From NCBI RefSeq assembly GCF_025628965.1, contig NZ_JAOTEN010000001.1:1-64000 (forward strand): a stretch of 64,000 nt of DNA, in the 5' to 3' direction. Positions 42,122 to 50,746 of the stretch are shown piece by piece (the first letter of the stretch is position 1; every line of letters begins with the position of its first letter). Below the pieces are notes generated by a model. The model saw only the letters and a list, made by a program, of their open reading frames with translations. It had not been told where the DNA came from and did not search any database. This DNA is from Chryseobacterium gilvum. GTDB taxonomy: Bacteria > Bacteroidota > Bacteroidia > Flavobacteriales > Weeksellaceae. Both the position numbers and the translations under genes were made by a program.

Positions 42122-43717
42122 ATGAAAAATAATATATTCCTGTTTTTTCTATTAATGAGCAGCTTGTATTACGCGCAAAAACCCATTTTTTCAAAGGCAA
42201 AAGTAAATGCTGTAAATGTCTATAGAACCTCTGCCGAACTGCAGAATTCTGCCGTATTTTCTTTGCCGACGGGAAATTCAGAGATTGTTATTTCCAATAT
42301 TTCGGATGAAATTTATGAAAAATCTTTGCAGGTAAGCATTAATAATAAAAATGTGAATATTTTATCCGTTCAGTATACCGACAGTTATACTTCCGAATAT
42401 GATATGGACAACACCAATCCCAGAATCAAAAAGGTTACAGACAGTATCAGTTTAGTAGAAAATCTGATTTACAAATCAAATATAGAATTAGAGGCAAGTA
42501 ACAAAACACTTGAGCTTTTGGATAAAAACCAAACCGTTTTAGTGGGAAGCAATACTTCAAGTGTTGCACAGCTGATGCAGCTTACCGAATATTATAAGAA
42601 TAAAAGGATAGAAATAAGCACTGCCGTAGCTCAGATTAATAAAAAAAACCTGGATTTACAAAAAAAGCTCAACCGATTGAGAAGCAGCTTAAAAATAAAT
42701 TCTGAAATGGAAGAGGCTTCTTCTGACGGTGTTTTGATTTTAAAAGTGATGAGCAGTAGCGCTGTGAGTGTAAAAGCAGAGATCAATTATCTTGCGGAGA
42801 ATGCTTCCTGGGATCCTTTTTATGAGGTGCGAGGAAATAAAATTTCTGAGCCGCTCGATGTCATGTTTAAAGCAAAAGTGCGACAGGAAACAGGTTTAGA
42901 CTGGAAAGGGGTAAAGCTGTCGTTAATCAACGGAAATTCAAGTAGAAACAGTACTGCACCTGTGATGCAGCCATGGTTTTTAGAATCTTATAAACCACAG
43001 TTGGAAGGAAGAATAAATTCAGGCAGGATTTCAGACACGATAGCAATGGAAAAAAATATTGAAGAAGTTGTAGTTACGGGCGTCGGTTTCAGATCCGTTG
43101 AAAATCAGTTCAATATCAGTTTTGATGTTGATATTCCATACGATATCTTATCAAACAATCAGGAAAATTTTATCAATTTGAAACAGACAAAAATTCCTGC
43201 AACATATAAGTATTTTGTGGCTCCTAAATATAGTAAAGACGCTTTCTTGGTTGCTAAAATAAAAGATTTTAATAAATATGATCTTATTTCTGCTCCGGCA
43301 AACATCGTTTTTGAAAATATGTATATCGGTGAAACAACCATTAAACCTAATCAGACCACAGACGAACTCAGTATCACTTTGGGGGACGATAAGAAAATCA
43401 GTGTAAGAAAAGAGGTAATTGATGATAAATCAAGTGTGAAAATGTTTTCATCCTATCAGGAAAAAACTGTTACATACGATATTGTTGTGCGAAATAATAA
43501 AAAAGAAAGTATTGACATCGAGATAAAAGATCAGTTTCCTCTCACTAAAGATGAATTGGTTAAAGTAGAATTGTTACAGACAGATAATGCCGAACTGGAT
43601 AAGGAAAAAGGATTTTTAACCTGGAATGTAAAAATTTCACCTTCGGAAACGAAAAAAATCAGAGTCAGTTATAAAGTAAGGTTCCCGAAAGATTTTTCAA
43701 TCAGCAATCTGAATTAA
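42122..43717 (+). CDS. Secreted DUF4139 (MuiA-like) protein
   Basis: 531-residue exported protein: signal peptide 1-18 (SLYYAQK), N-terminal DUF4140 domain (about 22-125), coiled-coil segment (about 140-200) and DUF4139 beta domain (about 215-529). Family phrases are VNVYRTSAELQNSA, INYLAENASWDPFYEVRG and RQETGLDWKGVKLSLINGNS. An insert at about 305-325 contains EEVVVTG, the sequence seen at the start of TonB-receptor plug domains. The function of the family (mucoidy inhibitor A by name) is not settled. Confidence 0.9.
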   Translation: MKNNIFLFFLLMSSLYYAQKPIFSKAKVNAVNVYRTSAELQNSAVFSLPTGNSEIVISNISDEIYEKSLQVSINNKNVNILSVQYTDSYTSEYDMDNTNPRIKKVTDSISLVENLIYKSNIELEASNKTLELLDKNQTVLVGSNTSSVAQLMQLTEYYKNKRIEISTAVAQINKKNLDLQKKLNRLRSSLKINSEMEEASSDGVLILKVMSSSAVSVKAEINYLAENASWDPFYEVRGNKISEPLDVMFKAKVRQETGLDWKGVKLSLINGNSSRNSTAPVMQPWFLESYKPQLEGRINSGRISDTIAMEKNIEEVVVTGVGFRSVENQFNISFDVDIPYDILSNNQENFINLKQTKIPATYKYFVAPKYSKDAFLVAKIKDFNKYDLISAPANIVFENMYIGETTIKPNQTTDELSITLGDDKKISVRKEVIDDKSSVKMFSSYQEKTVTYDIVVRNNKKESIDIEIKDQFPLTKDELVKVELLQTDNAELDKEKGFLTWNVKISPSETKKIRVSYKVRFPKDFSISNLN

Positions 43718-43758
43718 TTCGTCAACTATTCACTATTTTTGCATAAAATTTTATTTCG

Positions 43759-44589
43759 TTGAAACATAAAAAACAAAACTATTCGCATCTTTCGCCCAAA
43801 CAGCCGATCGGCATTTTTGACAGCGGAGTAGGAGGTTTAACGGTGGCTAAAGAAATTAAAAGACTTCTTCCGCACGAAGACCTCATTTATTTCGGAGATA
43901 CAAAGCACCTTCCTTACGGTGAAAAATCGAAAGAAGCGATTATCGAGTATTCAACAAAAATTACCAATTTTCTGCTGCAGCAAAACTGCAAAGCCATTGT
44001 AATTGCCTGTAATACAGCTACCGCAAACGCATTAAATGACGTAATGGATTCTGTGGCGGGTAAAGTTCCTGTCATCGATGTTATCAATCCTGTTGCAGAA
44101 AAAGTGGCGTATGAAATTCATAATAATGTGGGGGTCATCGCTACAAAAGCGACGGTAAATTCCGGGCTGTACAAAAAAAGCATCCGTAAGCACAATAAAT
44201 TTATCAAAGTGGACGAATTGGCTACACCATTACTCGTTCCTGCTATTGAAGAGGGGTTTAAAAACCATCCGATTACCCATTCCATCATTTATAATTATCT
44301 GAGCAATGCCAAATTGAAGAATATTGAAACTTTGATTCTCGGATGTACCCATTATCCTTTGCTTATCGATGAGATCAGACAATATTACGGCAACCGCGTT
44401 CGGGTCATTGATTCTCCGAATATTGTCGCCAATCATCTGAATATCATTTTAGATAAATATCATTTGCTCAACGAAAGTAATCCTTCACCGGCTTACAAGT
44501 TTTATCTTTCAGATATCACCAAAAACTTCGAAAAAATCTCAAAAAAATTCTTCGGGAAAAGTATCGATCTTGAACTGAAGGTATTATAA
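43759..44589 (+). CDS. murI: Glutamate racemase
   Basis: Makes D-glutamate for peptidoglycan. The 276 residues show PIGIFDSGVGGLTVAKEI near 17-34, the catalytic C84 in VIACNTATANAL and C196 in LILGCTHYPLL. The start is a TTG at 43759 (MKHKKQNYSHLSP), since no ATG precedes the conserved region; a TATTTTTG -7 box lies at 43734-43741, 17 bases upstream, in agreement. Confidence 0.94.
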   Translation: MKHKKQNYSHLSPKQPIGIFDSGVGGLTVAKEIKRLLPHEDLIYFGDTKHLPYGEKSKEAIIEYSTKITNFLLQQNCKAIVIACNTATANALNDVMDSVAGKVPVIDVINPVAEKVAYEIHNNVGVIATKATVNSGLYKKSIRKHNKFIKVDELATPLLVPAIEEGFKNHPITHSIIYNYLSNAKLKNIETLILGCTHYPLLIDEIRQYYGNRVRVIDSPNIVANHLNIILDKYHLLNESNPSPAYKFYLSDITKNFEKISKKFFGKSIDLELKVL

Positions 44590-44593
44590 ATCA

Positions 44594-44617
44594 AAAAGAC
44601 TCAGCAATGAGTCTTTT
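44594..44617. terminator. Bidirectional terminator between murI and rsmD
   Basis: AAAAGACTCA stem with complement and loop GCAA; A- and T-runs on both sides. Confidence 0.88.
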
Positions 44618-44624
44618 GTGTTAA

Positions 44625-45206
44625 TTATTCTGTTGTTAGATCTTCTTCTTCTTCCGCGTTCGGATCAAAAAAACTGAAGCTTACATTTCCGTATTTCCTT
44701 GTGTCGATCAAATTCGGGTGATCAAATTTTAACCTGCTTTGATGTTCGATGATTAAAACGCCATTGGGTTTCAGATATCTATTGTTTAAAACCAATGACA
44801 GCAATTCGTAATATTTCTTCTCTTCAGTTTCAAAAGGCGCATCAGAAAATACAATTTCATAGCTTTTTTTATTCCTGAATTTTTTCAGCCAATCAAAAAC
44901 ATCTCCTCTCTGCACACTTACATTAAGACTGAAACCCAGTTCTGACGCAGTAGAATTCAAAAATGAAGTATGCTTAGGATTCATTTCCACAGACGCAATA
45001 TCCTGACAGCCTCTTGAAGCAAACTCAAAAGTGATTGATCCGATTCCAGCAAACAGGTCCAGGACGGAAATCGACTGCATATCATATTTGTTTTCCAGAA
45101 TGCTGAACAATGCTTCTTTGGCAAAATCTGTTGTAGGTCTTACATCAAAATTCTTTGGTGCTGCTATTTTTTTGGCTTTCCATTTGCCGGCAATGATTCT
45201 GTACAT
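44625..45206 (-). CDS. rsmD: 16S rRNA (guanine966-N2)-methyltransferase
   Basis: SAM-dependent methylase acting on 16S rRNA in the small subunit. The 193 residues show the family N-terminus RIIAGKWKAKKI, then VRPTTDFAKEALFSIL near 22-37, the SAM site VLDLFAGIGSITFEFASRG near 48-66 and motif IV as SDAPFE, where most relatives have DPPF/DPPY. It closes with IIEHQSR. Third gene after smr and DUF3822 in the same direction. Confidence 0.93.
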   Translation of the reverse strand: MYRIIAGKWKAKKIAAPKNFDVRPTTDFAKEALFSILENKYDMQSISVLDLFAGIGSITFEFASRGCQDIASVEMNPKHTSFLNSTASELGFSLNVSVQRGDVFDWLKKFRNKKSYEIVFSDAPFETEEKKYYELLSLVLNNRYLKPNGVLIIEHQSRLKFDHPNLIDTRKYGNVSFSFFDPNAEEEEDLTTE

Positions 45207-45271
45207 AGTATTTGTTTAAGGCATAAAAATTTTAGAAATGTGAGAAAAATAATCTCAAAATAAACCTAAAA

Positions 45272-45988
45272 TTAATTGAGAATAAAATTCCTGTTCGGGA
45301 TATTATCGAAGACAATTTTTAAATTTTTCACAAACTTTTGCAATTCTGAGATGAATGTTTCATTTTCAGTAGTCTCGCCATAAACAAAAAATTTCGTTTC
45401 ATTGATTCCGAAGCCGATCTTGCTTAAAGTAAACATCACGAAGTATAAAAAATCCACTTCAGAGGTGACATCCAGATTATTGTATAAAATTACTTTTTGC
45501 TGGTTAATCGCGAAAAATTCACACTGGTTCTGATAAAGATTAATATGAATTTCTTTATTGTTTTTATTGCTGAGCGCATTCAGAAACTTTTCTCCGGAGA
45601 AATTAAATAGCACCGGAATCGACAGGTCTTTAATTTTCTTGTAAAAATCTTTTGGAAAAGTATAGTAAAACTGTACTTTAAATTTTTTATTCACAGAAAG
45701 CATCAGTTCTTCATGTTCTTTATCAACGGGAGCGTTGTAAGCAATCAGCTCATATCCTGCTTCGTGATCAGAAAAACCTTCCGGCATAAGGGTAAAATGA
45801 TTGAATGCTGAAATTACAGACACTTCATCATACCTTTGCTTGAGCAAAGCTTCTTCCAGCTTTCCGGCAATAAAATTTTCCGGAGATTCCTCATTGACAA
45901 GATAGGATTTCTCTTCCAAAACATTTTTGTTTTTGGAGATCTGATACATTAATCCGTCTTTGGTAAAAAGTAAAGTAAGTACGTTCAT
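45272..45988 (-). CDS. DUF3822 family protein
   Basis: 238-residue cytosolic protein of a Bacteroidetes-specific family with an actin/ASKHA-like look: early beta strands, YDEVSVISAFNHFTLMPEGF near 53-72 and HINLYQNQCEFFAINQQKVILYNNLDV near 148-174. It sits before rsmD, the usual place for this family. Function unknown; the constant pairing hints at ribosome assembly, but that is inference. Confidence 0.88.
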   Translation of the reverse strand: MNVLTLLFTKDGLMYQISKNKNVLEEKSYLVNEESPENFIAGKLEEALLKQRYDEVSVISAFNHFTLMPEGFSDHEAGYELIAYNAPVDKEHEELMLSVNKKFKVQFYYTFPKDFYKKIKDLSIPVLFNFSGEKFLNALSNKNNKEIHINLYQNQCEFFAINQQKVILYNNLDVTSEVDFLYFVMFTLSKIGFGINETKFFVYGETTENETFISELQKFVKNLKIVFDNIPNRNFILN

Positions 45989-46006
45989 ATCACAATTAAT
46001 GCAAAT

Positions 46007-46501
46007 TTAGTGAAATTCTACCATTACCGCACCCGATTGGTGATGAAGTATTTCTTTGTTATAAAAATCAAGTCCGGTCTGGCTTTCCAAAACATCCCAA
46101 ACCATTTTCTGAAGTACGCCGTCACCAATTCCATGTACAATTTCCAGCCTTTTCAGATGGTTTTTCCTGCAAAAACCAATTACCTGCGTCAGTTTTTCTT
46201 TCTGCAGAAACAGGCGTTCAAAACTGTCATAATCATTTGGGTTTTTAACCAGATTCTCAAAGTGGAGATCTAAGACCAAAGGGTTTTTATCATGTTTTTT
46301 TGAAATAACTCTTTTAGTCTCTTCTTTTTTTACAATCTGAATGTTTTCATAGATTGAAGCGTTTTTTGGCACCAGCTTTTCTCTCGGATATTGATATGTA
46401 AAGCCATATTCATCTTTGAAAACCACAATGTTTCCGTTCACCGAAGTGATCACCCCGCTTAAATCTTCATCTACCACTGAAACTGTATCGCCTATTTTCA
46501 T
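46007..46501 (-). CDS. DUF2027/Smr-domain protein
   Basis: 164 residues. An N-terminal small beta-barrel (about 1-50, MKIGDTVSVVDEDLSGVITSVNG) is followed by a linker and a C-terminal Smr domain (about 75-164) with VLDLHFENL, a central helix region containing KNHLKRLEIVHGIGDGVL, and YNKEILHHQSGAVMVEF. Smr domains act as nucleases or RNA/DNA-binding modules. It precedes DUF3822 by 18 bases and so shares its operon. Confidence 0.9.
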   Translation of the reverse strand: MKIGDTVSVVDEDLSGVITSVNGNIVVFKDEYGFTYQYPREKLVPKNASIYENIQIVKKEETKRVISKKHDKNPLVLDLHFENLVKNPNDYDSFERLFLQKEKLTQVIGFCRKNHLKRLEIVHGIGDGVLQKMVWDVLESQTGLDFYNKEILHHQSGAVMVEFH

Positions 46502-46607
46502 AATTTTTTCTTTGTCATTGTTGGAAGCGAAGCAATTTCTTAACTCTTACAATCTTAACTTTCCTCGATGCCAAAATAATCTATATTCAATTCTACACGC
46601 AAAAAAG

Positions 46608-47105
46608 TTAAACTTTTGCTCCTAACTCAATAATTTCTAAGTCTTTTATTTCCGTATCATCAATCACAAACCGCATCATTGTCCTCATTTTGTGCCATCC
46701 CTGTTTTCCGCAAGCTCCGGGATTAAGGTGGAGCAGATTATTTTTATGGTCAAACATCGCTTTTAAAATATGAGAATGCCCGGAAATAAATAGTTTCGGA
46801 GCTTTTTCAGAAATCTCTTTTTGTGCCAAAGGAGTGTATTTCCCGGGATATCCACCAATGTGAATCATTAAGACCTCCACATTTTCACAGAAAAACCGGC
46901 TCACTTCCTGGAATTCAGAACGGATTTTTGCGCCATCAATATTCCCGTACACTCCTTTTAATGGTTTTATTTTTTCAAGCTGCTCAATAATCTCAAAGCT
47001 TCCAAAATCCCCGCCATGCCATATTTCATCGGCTTGTTTGGCATATTCTACAATTCGGTCATCAATATAAGAATGAGAATCGGAAAGGAGAAGGATTTTA
47101 GTCAT
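46608..47105 (-). CDS. YfcE-family metallophosphoesterase
   Basis: 165-residue phosphodiesterase with the short YfcE layout. Metal ligands are in LLSDSHSYID (7-16), WHGGDFGS near 29-36, YGNID near 53-57, the MIHIGGYPGKY stretch and ISGHSHI near 106-112. Substrate unknown. Starts with ATG 47105 and stands alone. Confidence 0.9.
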   Translation of the reverse strand: MTKILLLSDSHSYIDDRIVEYAKQADEIWHGGDFGSFEIIEQLEKIKPLKGVYGNIDGAKIRSEFQEVSRFFCENVEVLMIHIGGYPGKYTPLAQKEISEKAPKLFISGHSHILKAMFDHKNNLLHLNPGACGKQGWHKMRTMMRFVIDDTEIKDLEIIELGAKV

Positions 47106-47156
47106 TATTGCATGAGATTTTCAAAATCCAAATTTACTCAATAATCCTGAATTGAT

Positions 47157-47164
47157 TAACTTTG
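47157..47164 (+). promoter_or_regulatory. -7 promoter element of the serine hydrolase gene
   Basis: TAACTTTG (TAnnTTTG), 13 bases before the ATG at 47178. Confidence 0.4.
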
Positions 47165-47177
47165 AAAAAATTTAAAA

Positions 47178-48719
47178 ATGAAGCAAAAGCTATCTCTATT
47201 TTTTATTCTTATCTCTTTTATCACTTTCGCTCAGGTCGAAGAAAAAAAACTGGATGAATTGATCCAGAATACGTTAAAAACTTTTGATGTTCCCGGAATG
47301 TCTGTGGGAATCATCAAAGACGGTAAAATTATATATTCTAAAGGATTCGGGGTGCGCTCTCTAACCACGAAACAACCGATGGATGATACTACTTTGGTAG
47401 GAATTGCTTCGAATTCAAAAGGTTTCACCTGCACTGCCTTGGCTATTTTAGCAGATGAAGGCAAACTGAGCTGGGATGATAAAGTTTCAAAATATATCCC
47501 CGAGTTTCAAATGTATGATCCGTATGTTTCTCAAAATGTTACGATTAAAGATTTGGTTACACACAGAGCCGGTTTGGGTTTAGGACAGGGAGATTTAATG
47601 TTTTTTCCGGAAGGCGGAAATCTTTCGGTGAACGATATTGTTCATCATGTACGGTACTTAAAGCCTGAAAATCCTTTCAGAACTACATTAGACTATAATA
47701 ATATCATGTTTATCGTGGCCGGAGAAGTGATCCACAGAGTTTCGGGAGTAAGCTGGGCAGAATTTATCGAGCAGAGAATTATGAAGCCAGTCGGGATGAA
47801 TTCAAGTTTCGGAAGCTATACCAGAGCCAAAGCCGTGAGCAATAAAATTGACGCTCATGCTCCTGTAGACGGAAAAGCTATTGCTGTTCCCCACGATTGG
47901 AGTGAAATAGGAAATGCAGCGGGAGGTATTATGAGCAATATCAAAGATATGACTACTTGGGCAGAATTCCTCTTAAATGGTTTTACCACTAAAGACGGAA
48001 AAAAGCTGGTTTCCGATAAACAGATTCAGCAGCTCTGGAGCTTGCAGATTCCAAGTCCTGTTGCGATGAAAAATCCTTATGACACCAGCTTTTACGGATA
48101 CGGAATGGGCTGGTTTTTAAGCGATGTGAAAGGGCATAAGCAAATTCAACATACCGGAGGTTTGATCGGTACAGTGACGCAGTTTACGCTGATTCCGGAT
48201 ATGAAACTGGGAATTGTTGTTTTAACCAATCAGCAGTCAGGAGCCGCCTTTAACACCATTACCAATACGGTAAAAGATTCTTATCTGGGCATTGCTGACA
48301 GAAACTGGCTGAAAACATACGGTGACCGAATGGAAAAAATGGAAGAAGGATTCAACAAGCAGAAAAAAGAAGCGTTTGCAAAATCTGAAGCTTTTAAAAA
48401 AGATAAAAACCTGCAGCCAAAACCGGAACAGTTTGTCGGAAAATACAATGATATTTGGTTTGGGGATGTAGAAATCATGCAGCAGGGAAACATGTACAGA
48501 ATTTCATGTCAAAATTCTCCAAGGCTGAAAGGCGAATTGCTGCCTTATTCATACAATTCTTTCATTGTAAAATGGGATGACAGAAGCTATGATGCCGATG
48601 CGTATATGATCTTCGAGTATGATGAAAACGGAAAAGCGGTATCTGCAAAAATGAAACCTGTTTCAGATGTTACGGATTTCAGCTTTGATTTTGATGATCT
48701 GGATTTGAAAAGGAAATAA
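47178..48719 (+). CDS. Secreted serine hydrolase (class C beta-lactamase fold)
   Basis: 513-residue exported protein: signal peptide 1-19 (ITFAQ), penicillin-binding/AmpC-like domain (about 22-370) and a C-terminal DUF3471 domain (about 400-510). The three catalytic elements are S78-xx-K81 in ASNSKG, Y173-N-N in DYNNIM and H325-T-G in QHTGG. Such proteins include D-aminopeptidases, esterases and unknown peptidases; a true beta-lactamase role is unlikely given the DUF3471 tail, but cannot be excluded. Confidence 0.92.
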   Translation: MKQKLSLFFILISFITFAQVEEKKLDELIQNTLKTFDVPGMSVGIIKDGKIIYSKGFGVRSLTTKQPMDDTTLVGIASNSKGFTCTALAILADEGKLSWDDKVSKYIPEFQMYDPYVSQNVTIKDLVTHRAGLGLGQGDLMFFPEGGNLSVNDIVHHVRYLKPENPFRTTLDYNNIMFIVAGEVIHRVSGVSWAEFIEQRIMKPVGMNSSFGSYTRAKAVSNKIDAHAPVDGKAIAVPHDWSEIGNAAGGIMSNIKDMTTWAEFLLNGFTTKDGKKLVSDKQIQQLWSLQIPSPVAMKNPYDTSFYGYGMGWFLSDVKGHKQIQHTGGLIGTVTQFTLIPDMKLGIVVLTNQQSGAAFNTITNTVKDSYLGIADRNWLKTYGDRMEKMEEGFNKQKKEAFAKSEAFKKDKNLQPKPEQFVGKYNDIWFGDVEIMQQGNMYRISCQNSPRLKGELLPYSYNSFIVKWDDRSYDADAYMIFEYDENGKAVSAKMKPVSDVTDFSFDFDDLDLKRK

Positions 48720-48744
48720 CTTTCTTAGTTTACAATGATTATAG

Positions 48745-48795
48745 AAACGGACTTTAGTCCGTTTTTTTTATTATGCACTTCAACAGGCTTTAGCC
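48745..48795. repeat. REP-like palindromic element, copy B
   Basis: Hairpin AAACGGAC-TTTA-GTCCGTTT (48745-48764) followed by GGCTTTAGCC at 48786-48795. The plan is that of the element at 25038-25089: a CTTTAG-centred hairpin, then a second CTTTAG motif about 36-38 bases on. Here the first hairpin continues into eight T and doubles as the terminator of the serine hydrolase gene. Confidence 0.6.
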
Positions 48796-48811
48796 AAAAC
48801 CTGTGAAAGCA

Positions 48812-49087
48812 TCAGTCAGCAAAGAACATGGTTAAAAAGCAGACTATCTGTATACACAAACTCAAAATAGGTACAGATGCTGATTTAAATTTATTTTTAA
48901 TTAAAATATATAGGTTAAAAGAGAAAATGAAAACGGTTGCTATAATGATTGGAATAGTCAGAATCTCGGCAAAAACATTTACAAGATTAATTTTTTCCAT
49001 ATTAGAAGAATAGTATACCAAAAACAAAATATATCCTAAACAGACGAAGCTCGCAATGAGAATAGAATGGTTGATTTTGTTTTTCAT
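48812..49087 (-). CDS. Small membrane protein of unknown function
   Basis: 91 residues with three hydrophobic helices (about 8-26, 38-61 and 72-89). Only short loops connect them, with a basic patch near 62-70. I do not recognise a family. It follows the histidine phosphatase gene by 9 bases in the same direction, so it is likely its operon partner. Confidence 0.55.
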   Translation of the reverse strand: MKNKINHSILIASFVCLGYILFLVYYSSNMEKINLVNVFAEILTIPIIIATVFIFSFNLYILIKNKFKSASVPILSLCIQIVCFLTMFFAD

Positions 49088-49096
49088 AATACAATT

Positions 49097-49579
49097 TTAC
49101 AGCTGAATTTTATTCGGTTCGTAAAAAAACAGCAGCTTTTTATTGGCACTATCAAACTCAGACCACGATTTGCAGTCTATTTCAAAGCCCGCCACACCGC
49201 AGGTGGGAAAATGAAAAATATCGTCTGAAATAGAATTCGCAAAATTAGAAATCCCGTTATTGTGAGAAAAAAATGCCACCGAATCTACCTCATCTTTCAG
49301 ATCATAAATAACCGACTGAAAATTGTTTTCAGATGGATTATACAGCTTTTCGTCAGTAATATAATTAATCTGATACGTCTGATTAAAAATTTTACAGGTA
49401 TTCAATGCTCGCACAGCCGGGCTGGAAACCAGATAATCAATCGCTACATTACTGGTTTTTAAAAATGTAGACATCTTCAATGCATCCTGTAACCCTTTGT
49501 CTGCCAAAGGTCTGTCAAAATCTTCGGTTTCTTCGGGCCAATCGCTTTTTGCATGTCTCACCAGGATAAGTCTCTTCAT
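49097..49579 (-). CDS. SixA-type histidine phosphatase family protein
   Basis: 160 residues of the RHG phosphatase family. The N-terminal LILVRHAKSDWPEETEDFDRPLADKG holds the RHG-like RHA motif with the phospho-accepting histidine at 9; VSSPAVRALNTCKIF follows near 51-65 and FFSHNNGISNFAN near 103-115. SixA in E. coli dephosphorylates the phosphotransferase/ArcB relay; the target here is unknown. Confidence 0.88.
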   Translation of the reverse strand: MKRLILVRHAKSDWPEETEDFDRPLADKGLQDALKMSTFLKTSNVAIDYLVSSPAVRALNTCKIFNQTYQINYITDEKLYNPSENNFQSVIYDLKDEVDSVAFFSHNNGISNFANSISDDIFHFPTCGVAGFEIDCKSWSEFDSANKKLLFFYEPNKIQL

Positions 49580-49651
49580 AGTTTTGAGTTTGGAAAATTA
49601 AAATTATAAAAAAAAATGTGGAAAAAAACAACATTTATAAAAAAAATTACG

Positions 49652-49685
49652 TTGCAGATAAAATCATTAAAATTTCTTAAATTTG
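49652..49685 (+). promoter_or_regulatory. Promoter of the ruvX-def operon
   Basis: TTG at 49652-49654 and TAAATTTG (TAnnTTTG) at 49678-49685, 23-base spacer; the ATG follows 7 bases later, so the leader is very short or absent. Confidence 0.5.
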
Positions 49686-49692
49686 CAGACTT

Positions 49693-50109
49693 ATGGGACA
49701 AATCCTTGCAGTTGACTACGGAAAAGTGCGTTGTGGCCTTGCAGCGACGGATGATATGCAGATTATCGCAAGCGGACTTCCCACTGTAGAAACGAAAGTT
49801 TTCCCGGTATTTTTAAAAAAGTATTTCAGTGAAAATAACGTTGAAGCTATTGTCGTAGGATTACCTACCGATTTAAGAGGGAACCTTTCTGAGGTAGAAA
49901 CAGATATTCTGAAATTTATCGAAGAGTTCAAAAAAGAATTCCCGGAGGTTCAGGTTCACCGTTTGGATGAAAGATTTACATCAAAAATGGCTTCGTTTTT
50001 TATCTCTCAAAGCGGGAAAAGTAAAAAACAGAGACAGGATAAAGGGTTAATAGATAAAGTGAGCGCAACCATCATATTGCAGAATTTTTTAGAACAAAGA
50101 ACAAGATGA
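49693..50109 (+). CDS. ruvX: Holliday junction resolvase-like RuvX (YqgF)
   Basis: RNase-H-fold nuclease of 138 residues needed for 16S rRNA 5' processing in E. coli. Motifs are AVDYGKVRCGLA (6-17, first acidic residue D8), VVGLPTDLRGN near 55-65, HRLDERFTS near 94-102 and a final KGLIDKVSATIILQNFL. First gene of a conserved flavobacterial run; it overlaps def by 4 bases (ATGA). Confidence 0.94.
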   Translation: MGQILAVDYGKVRCGLAATDDMQIIASGLPTVETKVFPVFLKKYFSENNVEAIVVGLPTDLRGNLSEVETDILKFIEEFKKEFPEVQVHRLDERFTSKMASFFISQSGKSKKQRQDKGLIDKVSATIILQNFLEQRTR

Positions 50110-50678
50110 TTTTACCAATAAGAGCTTTTGGAGATCCTGTTTTGAGAAAAGTAGGAAAAGACATAGAAAAAGAGTATCCCGGTTTACAGGAGCTGATTGA
50201 TAATATGTTTGAAACCATGTACAGCGCCAACGGAATAGGTTTGGCGGCTCCTCAGATTGGGTTAGACATCCGTTTATTTATCGTAGATGTGAGCCCTTTG
50301 GCAGATGATGAAGATTATGAAGACATTGCTGAAGAACTGAAAGATTTTAAAAAAGTTTTTATCAATGCACAGATTCTTGAAGAATCCGGGGAAGAGTGGA
50401 AATTCAATGAAGGCTGTCTTTCGATTCCGGACGTAAGAGAAGATGTAAAAAGAAAAAGTGATATCGTTATAGAATATTATGACGAAAATTTTGTGAAGCA
50501 TACAGAAACTTTTTCCGATATTAGAGCCCGCGTAATTCAGCATGAATATGATCATATTGAAGGAACACTGTTTACCGATCATTTAAGCTCTTTAAAGAAA
50601 AAGCTGGTCAAAGGTAAATTGGTAAAGATTTCTCAGGGCGATGTTGCGATCAACTATAAAATGAGATTTCCAAAATAA
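50106..50678 (+). CDS. def: Peptide deformylase
   Basis: Removes the formyl group from the first Met of new proteins. The 190 residues contain all three motifs: GIGLAAPQIG near 42-51, EGCLSIP with the metal-binding C104, and QHEYDH with H146 and H150. An acidic insert (DDEDYEDIAEELKDF) between the first two motifs is usual in Bacteroidetes. Its ATG overlaps the ruvX stop. Confidence 0.96.
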   Translation: MILPIRAFGDPVLRKVGKDIEKEYPGLQELIDNMFETMYSANGIGLAAPQIGLDIRLFIVDVSPLADDEDYEDIAEELKDFKKVFINAQILEESGEEWKFNEGCLSIPDVREDVKRKSDIVIEYYDENFVKHTETFSDIRARVIQHEYDHIEGTLFTDHLSSLKKKLVKGKLVKISQGDVAINYKMRFPK

Positions 50679-50746
50679 TAAATACATAAATCATAATAAC
50701 ACATTTTGCGCAGGCAGAGTGTTCAATTTTAAAAAAAAAATAAATT

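Noticed and set aside
47178-48719. Antibiotic-resistance class C beta-lactamase
   Set aside because: The three catalytic elements are shared by the whole family, and the DUF3471 tail points to other serine hydrolases.
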